Source: Acanthaster planci
Lineage: Eukaryota > Echinodermata > Asteroidea > Valvatida > Acanthasteridae
DNA length: 61,205 bases
Reading direction: 5' to 3'
Assembly: GCF_001949145.1 (NCBI RefSeq)
Contig: NW_019091590.1
Location: 223,389 to 284,593, forward strand
The first letter of the stretch is position 1; each line of letters begins with the position of its first letter. This document shows positions 52,971 to 61,205 of this stretch, one piece after another. Under the pieces are notes generated by a model, which made no database searches, was not told where the DNA came from, and was given only the letters and a program-made list of their open reading frames with translations. Both the position numbers and the translations under genes were made by a program.

Positions 52971-55324
52971 TCACTATGAACATATTAATCTGTGAAATTC
53001 TCATAAAAGTACCACTTTTCCTTGGAATCACTGTGAACCAATATTTTCGCAGTGCTTTCAACACATGGGTAAGGGTTATTTATCCGTGAAATACCCTTTG
53101 GAGAAATCCTTTGTTACACGGTCTGTGAAAACCCGGTGAACTCGCCCGTGGGCAGTCAGGCCGGGGACCATTACTTATTTCATGGTACTGAGGAATCGGT
53201 AAAAAGTCTGTAGCATTAATCACCTTAAATCAACAGTGTACTGTTAGGTTTCCCATTCTTTGATGAACTGTGAAACATCAGTAACAACTACAGTCTAAAG
53301 TTTTACGTAAACATTGGCTCAGCAAGAGTTAAGAACCATGTAATACACGTAAACAAAAAGAGCTCAGGGCCGCTAACTGAGCTATGGGGAGAGGATGAAA
53401 GTCGATCGAAAGTTGAGTGCGAATGGCAGTCTTCATTCACAAAAAAAAAAAATAAAACAGAATCAAAATTACAATCCCCGTATTTCATGATATAGAGGGA
53501 TTATTTGTGTTTGTATATACAGGTTTATATAAACAGGTTGTCAGGACAACTGTTTTCTACACATGAACACGTACCAGTCTGACAAATGCACCCACTGTGT
53601 AGAGTAGTCGCCTCTTCTGTTTTGTACAAACACTCCTTGATCATTTCGTTTTTATTCTACATAATCTTGTACCACACAAGGACTGGATTTCAGTCTGTTA
53701 TTGAAAACTTTTGAGTTTTCAATAAGTTGTCTAACGTGATGAAAACAAAATGGTTTCGCACAGCAATAAAAATTTCTCAATGTACGCCTGATAATGCCCT
53801 CGCCTTCAGATTCGGCATAAGTCACGTCCAGTCTCCTGCTAGTATGAGGCGGTCTTAAACGCCTGTTTGAAATACGTTTCAGTAAAAACTAGGAAGAGGA
53901 CATCAGCAGCCAACAGACCGAAATATCATTTTTTTAGATAGTTGGTGTAATGTTTTGGGCAAACACTGTAAATAAAAAATTACACACACTGTCTAACATG
54001 CCGAAGGAAAAAATGATGGAGACATTCGAACGTCAGAACTGTCTGTAGACTATGCTGCTTGCAAAAATCTTGAAGCAAATTTACATTTCTGAAATAACAG
54101 AGTTGGACAAAAAGGCTATGTTTGAGTTATCACTTTGTTGACACTAACTGTGTTTTGTGGACGTTAAATAGGACCAGGAATGTGAACGGCTATCATCATA
54201 GCATAGACCTATTGTGTATTCCACACGCATGGGGCAGCCACGTGGGGACTGCGGGCAGTAGCCGAACGGGTTGATTCCGTTCAGAAGCATTGTATGAAAG
54301 AATACATAACATGGGGCCATTCAAAATTGTTGAGGTTTTTCGAAACCGGAATTCACTTTTTATCGAAACAAAGAAAAACAAATTGATTATTTTACTCAAG
54401 TGATATTCCGCCGTGTGTGCAAGTATGCCCAAGAATAGTAAATGCACTGGTTCCGATTGCGAACAACATTGAATGTACGGGAACCAGTCACAACCCCCAA
54501 CAACATGATTCAAAATTTCGACAATCCAAAACCAAGCAAGGACAAAATACTACATGCATAGAAATGTTTATGTAAATTAGATCACACGAAAAGGCTCTTT
54601 AAGTGTTGGCATTTTTCAGTGTTGTGAATTACATCTTTATTGAGGGCTGTGCGCATTAGTAGTAAGATAGTTAGTTAAACTGGATCTGTTTGGCTGTCGT
54701 TGAGCTGTTGAATGGGAGCATAGATATATGATGGGAGCGACAGGCTGGTCGTTTCAGCCCCTCCTGTGTCGCTGCGTATACAGTTGGAAGTTTTTCTGTG
54801 CAACAATCTTATTACAAAAAACGTAAATTTACAAATGTCATGTTAATGTACGGAGGTGCATTTTGTACATGAACAGATATTTATTTGTGAATTATGAGGA
54901 CGTTGTGGGAGCAACATAGATGAGGTTGAAGGAGGCTGCTTACAAGGTTGAGGGAGGCTACCTACCACTTTTCGTTGGTGATGACATTGAAGCGTTTGGT
55001 TATTTTACGTATTAAGATATAATTCCCTCACCCGATGGACGTAATGGGATCATAGTTGCTACTACGCATGTATAGTAGCAGCTCTTTAACGGAAAAGTCA
55101 TGCGTTAAGACTCACTAGGTTCAAAATCTCTGAAAAGGTCAAGAATGATGCCAGTATCAAAGCTAGGGTGGGAGACAAATTTTAGCTGGCCATTAATTAG
55201 GCTTAATTAACTAATTGTGGCCTTAATTATGGTAAAGTTGTAACTTCTGAACTGTAGGTCCTAGAACAATGGGACCAAGACTAGATTGTTAGCCTCTTCA
55301 ATGCGAACAACCTTTTGCACAGTC

Positions 55325-55415
55325 CAAACTTCCTGTCTAAGTACCTGTGCGGTTTCAAACCTATCACACATGTTTTTCAGAAGATGAAGTGCTTTGAAGA
55401 TAGCCCCACACTAAA
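55325..55415. repeat. Isolated diverged unit of the 155-bp tandem repeat
   Basis: GTACCTGTGCGGTTTCAAAC, CACATGTTTTTCAGAAGATG and AAGTGCTTTGAAG match the block order of the array at 52165-52970, about 2.4 kb away. Confidence 0.6.
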
Positions 55416-55486
55416 GTCCAGAATTTTCTTCTTTCTGAAAGTCAAATTCTGCTTTCTTCTGCATTCTACATTTTAATACACATGCA

Positions 55487-55523
55487 TGTGATCAAAGGGT
55501 TATCAGATAACCCTTTGGTCACA
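55487..55523. repeat. Short near-perfect hairpin
   Basis: TGTGATCAAAGGGTTATC and GATAACCCTTTGGTCACA pair over 18 bp with one mismatch and almost no loop. Function unknown. Confidence 0.75.
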
Positions 55524-56357
55524 TACATGTACTGTATATGTAGGCCTACAGGTATCTTTGGCGTAATGATACATGTAGGGCCTACACGCACCATGCCACC
55601 GAGATCTTGGACTGGTTCCTGTCCCCATTGAGGGACTATTAATAGAGAACGGGGACCAGTGTAATCTCTGTAGTGTGAAGCTGCAGGAATTTAATACCAA
55701 TTTCTATGATATTGCAAAGGAAAAACAGGAGGGGAAACGCTACCAGATGTTATTTTCAAAGTGAGTTGAACGTTGAAAACGAGTTGTCATTCCTAATTTG
55801 GGTTCATATTTATTTGATTAATTGTGCAGATCAAAAATATTTATTTGTTTTTTAAATTTTTTTACCGAGAATTGCCTTTTCCGATTTCTACCCCCAAATC
55901 TGTGATTTTTGCAGATTTTCCGGCTCTTGATTTTACCCCAAACAAGACAGTCTTCTCATATGGGCCTACCAGTAAAACTGCACAAAACCAAACTTGCTAG
56001 TGCTCGCTACATTTCCAGCCAAGTATAAGGTTGTATACATGTATGTATGACACATGTCGAGAGAGTTGTTATAGTTGAAGGTAAAGGTTACCTTATGTAT
56101 TGTCCATGAAAATTGCCTAAACGTTGACAAAATTATCAAATAATAAATTCCATACTTCTTGTGTATGAACAATAAGGCATTCCACTCCAGCACCTTGGAA
56201 AAGTAATGCTGATATTTACATGTACTTTATCATTTAAGTGCTTATTTGCTATTGGGAAAAAATCTTTAAGTGATTTTTGAACAATGTAACTTTGGGTCTG
56301 TCGTTACATCATTGTCCTTAAACTTCACACACGCATTGTTTGCACCAAAGTCATGAT

Positions 56358-56600
56358 ATTGTAACGAAATGATTCTTCGGCATTCCGTAGTTCTGTTTGA
56401 CTCCACGCGCCATATGTCTTGTGGTGCATGATATTTTTAGAAGCTCGTATATAAAGCACGCGCGTGGCATTGAAGAAGAGACCTTGTGGAGACGCCGACC
56501 TGAGATGAGCTGGGTGGAGAGCTAGCTACTTTGGGCGGCAGTACCGACAACCAGTTGGGGCAGGCTGAGGCCACAGACGTGTGAGTGTCTAGCGCATGTT
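56358..56600 (+). promoter_or_regulatory. TATA-containing promoter-like or solo-LTR-like segment
   Basis: It starts near TGTAACGAAATGATTC. A TATATAAA box lies at 56448-56455, then a GC-rich stretch (CACGCGCGTGGC onward) and a donor-like GTGTGAGT near 56579. The layout (TG start, TATA box, GC-rich leader) resembles an LTR U3-R or a gene promoter with a non-coding first exon. No matching second LTR is visible. Confidence 0.35.
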
Positions 56601-56944
56601 TTTAATGGGCTATGGAGATTATTTAGGTGCTGGTTACTTTTGTTAAGGTTTGTTATATCCACAAGTATGGAACAGTTTAGATCATTCGTTACTCTCTATT
56701 GTGATTGGGATTCGTATGACTTATCTGCAATTGCAATTTGAAGACATAGGCTGGTTGTTGTTCTTTAATTAGGACTTATCAAAGACTCTAAGTACAAGGA
56801 TATTTGTATATTTTTAGTATTCCCCTTCTATAATTCCCCTATTTATAATTTATCAGTTTTCCAAAACTGTAGCTCTTCACGTTGTCCTTTTTGTTAAATT
56901 TTGATCTCTATGTGTAAGCCAGCCCCGAGGGGTTGGTTGAAAGC

Positions 56945-57031
56945 TGTAAAATAAGCAAAGGTTATGCAGACGTGAATATGGTTGCATAGAACTTATGATG
57001 TTTAATCGTTGGCTGCTCAACAAGGAATGAA
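56945..57031 (-). repeat. Second copy of the LTR terminal sequence
   Basis: About 85 bp starting TGTAAAATAAGCAAAGGTTA match 58500-58585 (TGTAAAATGAGCAAAGATGA) with scattered changes, through TCAACAAGGA(A/G)TGA. Similarity stops near 57031. It is a direct repeat of the LTR end, probably a truncated relict LTR. Confidence 0.7.
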
Positions 57032-58499
57032 CACTTACAATGCGATCACCACCTTGATTGCATTGACAAATCCTCAACCAAAATTTAGCATTACAGAAAT
57101 CTCTCTACCAATCATGTTCTGTCTCAACAGAAACGGAAATTATAAATCTCGAAATAATGAACTCAAGGCATATATGCCTGAATATTAAAGTCAGGTGGAC
57201 CTCATCTTATTTTTAAGGAAACGCATGTTTCAAGTGCAATACTCACATTTGTCATTGTTTGGTACATTGTGGATTCCCTAAAAGTCAAGTTCCAGACAAG
57301 TCAATAAACAAGTACATGTAGCAGTAAGCCTCATTAAATATGCACAAGAAAAATAGGACCTTTTGGACCTGCTGGGACCTTTTCCTGTCCCATGTACAGT
57401 CACATGCTTACAACTTAACAAGCATGGTCAAACTCAACCAACTTTTGGGGCTTTGGAGAATATGACATTCACAATTCTAAAAGTTCAGACCAGAAAAGGA
57501 ATAATTACTATAAATACACACTCTTAACAACTTCTAGAAATACTTTAGAGTCACAGCAATTACGCTCATGAACTCAATATAAAGCATCTCATGAAATACA
57601 TCAGCTGCTCTCTCAGCTTCTTGTAGAGCCTAACAAACTCAATCAAAACTCTGACCATTCTTTCTGAAAACTTGACACCGACTTTCCAGAAATATGCTTA
57701 ACATCTCGGTGTTTTCTCCTTCCAGTAAAAGTAACTTTTGGGAAGTAGTTCAGCGAAACACACATGAACATTCCAAGCTTCTCATGTTGCTTAGGTTTCT
57801 TCCAACTTCCAGGCAAAGTGGCAAACGGGCTAAGTAGCATACGGGCAAAATAGGGAAAGGGCAAACCAAAAGTCATACTCGAAGAACGAAGCATGGAACA
57901 CGAAGTGAATGGGAACAATGTGAAATATTCTGAGTCCAGTGTGAGTCCTGGTTGGCGGCTATGCAGATACAATGTGGAAGTGGCCAAAAAAGAACGAAGC
58001 AACACAAAGTGATTGGATGTACAGAAAACATTTCAAGTCCAAAGTACATGTAAGCCCCTTGTATGTATTATAAGGTTTTGTATGTATTATGAAGCTACGG
58101 GCAAAAGTAGCACACGATTGAAATGGTTACATGTAGGTGTACATGAGAATTTAATACCCTTGAAAGCAAAAACAAATCAAAGCCCGCTACGGCAGATTGC
58201 ACGCCATGGCTCTTCGGCTGCCGATTCGATCATGGGCAATTCCAATTGGGGATTTTGCCGCCAATTGTGATTAGGCGAAGCTATGGGCTTACATATGTAC
58301 GTGAGCGAGCCCTGTCAAGCGCGACATCAGAGCCGGCTACGATGTGGGAGAGGTGAGTGGCAGGGTATTCTGCAGTTGTGCCACTATTAAATCAAAATCA
58401 CTTTGTCCTGAGAAGACAATAAAATATAATAAAAATAATAAATAGAAAGGAATAACATCCTTATGATAACCACAGAAGTAGAAATGAAGTGAACATACC
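57032..58499. other. Sequence between the two LTR-end copies; no gene recognised
   Basis: About 1.47 kb. A 120-codon minus-strand frame at 57643-58005 has no recognised domain. Short direct repeats (TTGTATGTATTAT twice near 58055-58090) are present. It may be retroelement-derived or simple genomic sequence. Confidence 0.45.
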
Positions 58500-58783
58500 T
58501 GTAAAATGAGCAAAGATGATGCAGGCATCAATATGGTTGCATAGAAGTTACGATGTTTAATCGTCAGCTACTCAACAAGGAGTGACTTGAGACACAGCTA
58601 AGGTTAACAAAGGGGGTGAGTGCACTTCCTGCTGGGTGTCTCAGCCAATCAGAAGGGAGTGACCATGGTAACTGGTCATCCCTCGGCTGATTGGTTGTTG
58701 GAGGCTGTGTTCTAAGAAAAAGAAAGTTTGTATTTTTTGGGGGGGGGGGAATTTTCCTTCATTTCTCTGACAGGGGCACTACA
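58500..58783 (-). mobile_element. 3' LTR of a Ty3/gypsy-type retrotransposon
   Basis: It lies between TGT at 58500 and ACA at 58781-58783. On the minus strand it starts TGTAGTGCCCCTGTCAG directly after a purine tract and ends TTTTACA. The length is 284 bp. It includes a C10 run (58740-58749, minus strand) and the sequence shared with 56945-57031. Position relative to the pol frame on the same strand supports the LTR call. Confidence 0.7.
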
Positions 58784-58800
58784 TACTCCCCCGAAAAATT
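58784..58800 (-). promoter_or_regulatory. Polypurine tract of the LTR retrotransposon
   Basis: Minus-strand AATTTTTCGGGGGAGTA immediately precedes the LTR start, the usual site of plus-strand priming in LTR retrotransposons. Confidence 0.65.
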
Positions 58801-59151
58801 AAATGTTGTCTCAACATTTCCAGGCTAAAACAAAAGAATCAATGAAACGCTTAAAAAAAAGTGAAACCTGGAGGATCACTCCAACTATGAGCCGCAACCC
58901 ATCTCCTCAAGTTACGGACATAGCACAAAAGAAGAAATTATGTGAAGGTGATCAGCCTTTCTCAGTTCCTGAAATCTGATCAAGAAGATCAATGAAAAAT
59001 GCAATTTACTGCAGTTAGCTTCATTTTCGACTATTAGGCCAGGCAACTAAACACGTAATGCACAAACAAAACTTCAAAAAAATGCTCTCTTTAGCAGACT
59101 GATGATGGCTGCCTTCAGCATTGACTGCCATCCTGTTGCATACTGACATGA
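58801..59151 (-). other. Untranslated region between pol and the purine tract
   Basis: About 350 bp after the pol stop codon. No coding sequence is recognised. Confidence 0.55.
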
Positions 59152-60327
59152 CTAATGGGGTTGATAGTTAGCTGGTGGGTAGTAGGTCACAAGTGGGTAT
59201 GGCACTTGTCGTGGATGTGGAGTTCCCATCTGCTGTGTTGCTACATGAGGAGATTGGTCTTGGGTGGGGCCAGCAAAAATGTTCCACTGTGCAGAGGGAA
59301 CAGCGGTAGGATTCGTCATGGAAGTCATCACTGGGGCGACTCGGTGATAATTGGGAACACCAAGTTGATCGTGAGTGAGACTGTTCGGAGGGTGTCTGTC
59401 CCCGCTGGGATACCGCGCTTCAGTCTCCATGGTAGGGTCCTCGGGATCATCACCCGCTCCAGCTGATGGTTCCTCCTGTAGTGGTCTAGACTCAGAGTCC
59501 TCCTCGATGACTTGTGGGGTAAGTTCCTCCAGCTTCACCCCTGGCTCCTGCTGAGGCTCTGGTAGATGTGGCTCTGTAGTTGGGTGGTGTACAACAACAT
59601 TTTCCACCTCTGACGTGGCCTGCAACGGCAGATGAGGTTGTTGGGTTTGAAGATAGAACTCGTCATCAGAGCTGCTCACATCTTGGGTTTGGCCTGATCG
59701 GTTGGCACGTTTCTTCATTGAACGCAGTCTTCTCTTAGTGCATGGTGGTACGGGTTCTGGTGCGTATTCTGATGTAGGTAGGTGGTTACGGGGGAGGAGC
59801 AGGTTCTGATGAAGGACTTTAGTCCTGCTGTTCCCGCTCTCTGGCCTTACCTCATACACCAGCATGTCATCTTGCATCTGTCGGATGACAATGTGTATCT
59901 TCTCCCAGTAGGATCTTAGTTTTCCTGGACCCCCAGTCTCATTCAGATTTCACACAAGAACACGGTCCCCCGGCTGAAGACTAATACCAAGTACCCTCTT
60001 GTACTGTTCACTGTTACGATGGGTCGTCTTGGAACTATGTCTGGAAGCTAGGGCATATACTTGTTCTGTATGAGTCTTCCATTTGGTGACATAGTCAGCA
60101 TGGCTTGAAGTGGCACCCTCTGTACTGGTTGGAAGGTTGAAGGAGATATCTATGGGAAGTTGGGGTGGTCTTCCATAGATTAGATAGAAAGGGGAATACC
60201 CAGTTGCCTTGCTGCAAGTGCAGTTGTAAGCATGTACAACTTTATCCAGAGACGCCTTACAGTTAGATTTCTGCTCTTCCGGTAGGGTTGGCAGCATCGA
60301 CAGCCAAGGTGCGGTTGAATCTTTCAA
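59152..60327 (-). pseudogene. Ty3/gypsy pol: integrase C-terminal part and long tail
   Basis: The minus-strand frame runs from about 60327 to the stop at 59152-59154 with a single in-frame TGA at 59948-59950. The first half carries the end of the integrase core and the region after it (YSPFYLIYGRPPQLPIDI is typical, and LQPGDRVLV is the C-terminal beta-strand motif). The second half is a hydrophilic tail of about 240 residues rich in Pro, Glu and Gln with a basic patch (CTKRRLRSMKKRANR), not a chromodomain that I can recognise. The TGA can arise from CGA by a C-to-T change. The element is not intact. Confidence 0.8.
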
Positions 60328-61205
60328 CTTGCCTGTTGCCCTGCGGATGCTAGGGTGCGGTCCTCAACTGTTTGATGCCATATAGCTGCTTAAGTTGGGG
60401 AAACAACTGGTTCTCAAACTCCCGGCCCTGGTCATGGTGCAACCTTCGAGGAAATCCAAACTCTTCAGGTCAAAGTCGTTGAAGATTTTCTCTGCAGCTT
60501 TTTTACCAGACTTGTTGGTTGTGGCATAGGCCTGGGCAGAATTGGTCCATTAAAATTAAAATATACTCATATCCCCCTCTGCTGCACTCCAGGTGAGAGA
60601 AGTCGATGGACACCAACTTCAATGGCTCTGTAGTAGTGATGCTCTGAATAGGGGCACGCATTGGTCTGTGGGGTCTCTGCTGCTTCAGACGGTGCACTCT
60701 TGAGTGACGTAGTGTTCGATGTCTTTCTGCACATGTGGCCAGTAGAACATATCTCTTGCAAGGCTGAGTACCCTGTCTTCTCCCAGGTGGCCCATTTTGT
60801 TATGTAGTTCCTTTACACCCATCGTCTGTGTTTCTGAGGGGAGAACAAGTTGTCCCTGAGATCCTCGCTGTTGGTAGAGTATCCCCAGTTGAAAGTGTAA
60901 TTTCTCCCATTCATGGAAAAGAGCTGTCGTCGCTAGGTGTTCCCTCACGCTTTTTAGGTTGTCGGTTGTGGCTGACATACTCAAGTACCGGTCCAATCAC
61001 AGAATCTGCTCGCTGGTCATCGGCTATCTGCTGATCACATCTTGGATTCCCTCATTGTCCAGCGGGATTGAGGAGGTGATTGCTGACATCAACGTGAGTC
61101 CTGACTGCTGAGCTTTAATGGCCCTGATGGTGGCATCATTTGGAATCGTCTCCAGGGTGCAACCAGCCATGTACTTTTCCAAGTCGAAGGGTAACCGTGA
61201 GAGTT
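60328..61205 (-). pseudogene. Ty3/gypsy pol: RNase H end, integrase zinc finger and core, broken
   Basis: From the right edge leftwards: the end of the RNase H region (SRLPFDLEKY near 61180), a stop near 61028, then the integrase HHCC finger (HNKMGHLGEDRV, with the paired cysteines near 60690-60710). The start of the catalytic core (SIDFSHLECSRGGYEY near 60560-60610) follows. The frames change between these blocks near 60690, 60520 and 60330, so the copy has several frameshifts and is non-functional. Reverse transcriptase and gag would lie to the right of the window. Confidence 0.8.

Larger units (their letters stand above)
51776..56300. other. Gene B intron or 3' flank; no gene recognised
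   Basis: About 4.5 kb. It contains the tandem array 52165-52970, a stray unit at 55325-55415 and a hairpin at 55487-55523. The remaining open frames are short and without domains. Confidence 0.5.

Noticed and set aside
57643-58005. 120-codon minus-strand frame considered as retroelement gene
   Set aside because: No gag, protease or envelope-like motif; position beyond the LTR does not fit an internal gene of the element.
1-61205. CRISPR arrays, operons, riboswitches or bacterial promoters
   Set aside because: The DNA is clearly metazoan; the only regular repeats are the tandem array and transposable-element copies.

Overview
This is eukaryotic (animal) genomic DNA: AT-rich, intron-rich, full of dispersed inverted-repeat elements, and with one short assembly gap (N run 36802-36857). 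The only convincing genes are two same-strand multi-exon genes whose exons each encode one hyalin-repeat (HYR) domain. HYR gene families of this size, together with the element-rich introns and frequent ACATGTA-type palindromes, suggest a marine invertebrate deuterostome (echinoderm, hemichordate or cephalochordate). The sequence alone does not fix the species.

Region 1 (1-38732, + strand), gene A, 3' part. Sixteen exons can be placed with GT/AG borders: HYR1-FN3-HYR2-FN3-HYR3, then HYR4 to HYR10, a four-cysteine EGF-like piece, a 39-bp micro-exon encoding a basic furin-type site (RKKR), a complete six-cysteine EGF module, and a last exon with a transmembrane helix, a short basic tail and a stop. 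All internal introns are phase 1, and the joined exons (3407 bases) stay open in one frame to the stop. The gene continues to the left of the window. The product should be a type I membrane protein with an adhesive or receptor-like ectodomain that may be cleaved next to the membrane. The introns hold several families of small inverted-repeat elements (MITE-like) and SINE-like copies. One intron is 15.6 kb.

Region 2 (38733-42608): 3' flank of gene A and the upstream region of gene B. It holds one large imperfect inverted-repeat element and a CpG-richer stretch just before the gene B start.

Region 3 (42609-51775 and possibly beyond, + strand), gene B, 5' part. A signal-peptide exon with a good Kozak context is followed by four HYR exons, all phase 1. 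No end of the gene is visible. Its first introns contain a MITE with TA target-site duplication, a nested inverted-repeat element with LINE remnants, and SINE-like sequence.

Region 4 (51776-58499): no gene recognised. It holds a ~155-bp tandem repeat array, a stray diverged unit of the same repeat, short hairpins and a TATA-containing promoter- or LTR-like segment.

Region 5 (58500-61205, - strand): the 3' end of a decayed Ty3/gypsy LTR retrotransposon: LTR, purine tract, a long pol C-terminal tail, and integrase pieces broken by frameshifts and stops. It runs out of the right edge.

Together, the locus looks like a tandem cluster of modular HYR adhesion or receptor genes. Because every module exon is symmetric (phase 1-1), domains can be gained, lost or skipped without frame damage, and the locus shows recent HYR-FN3 module duplication.
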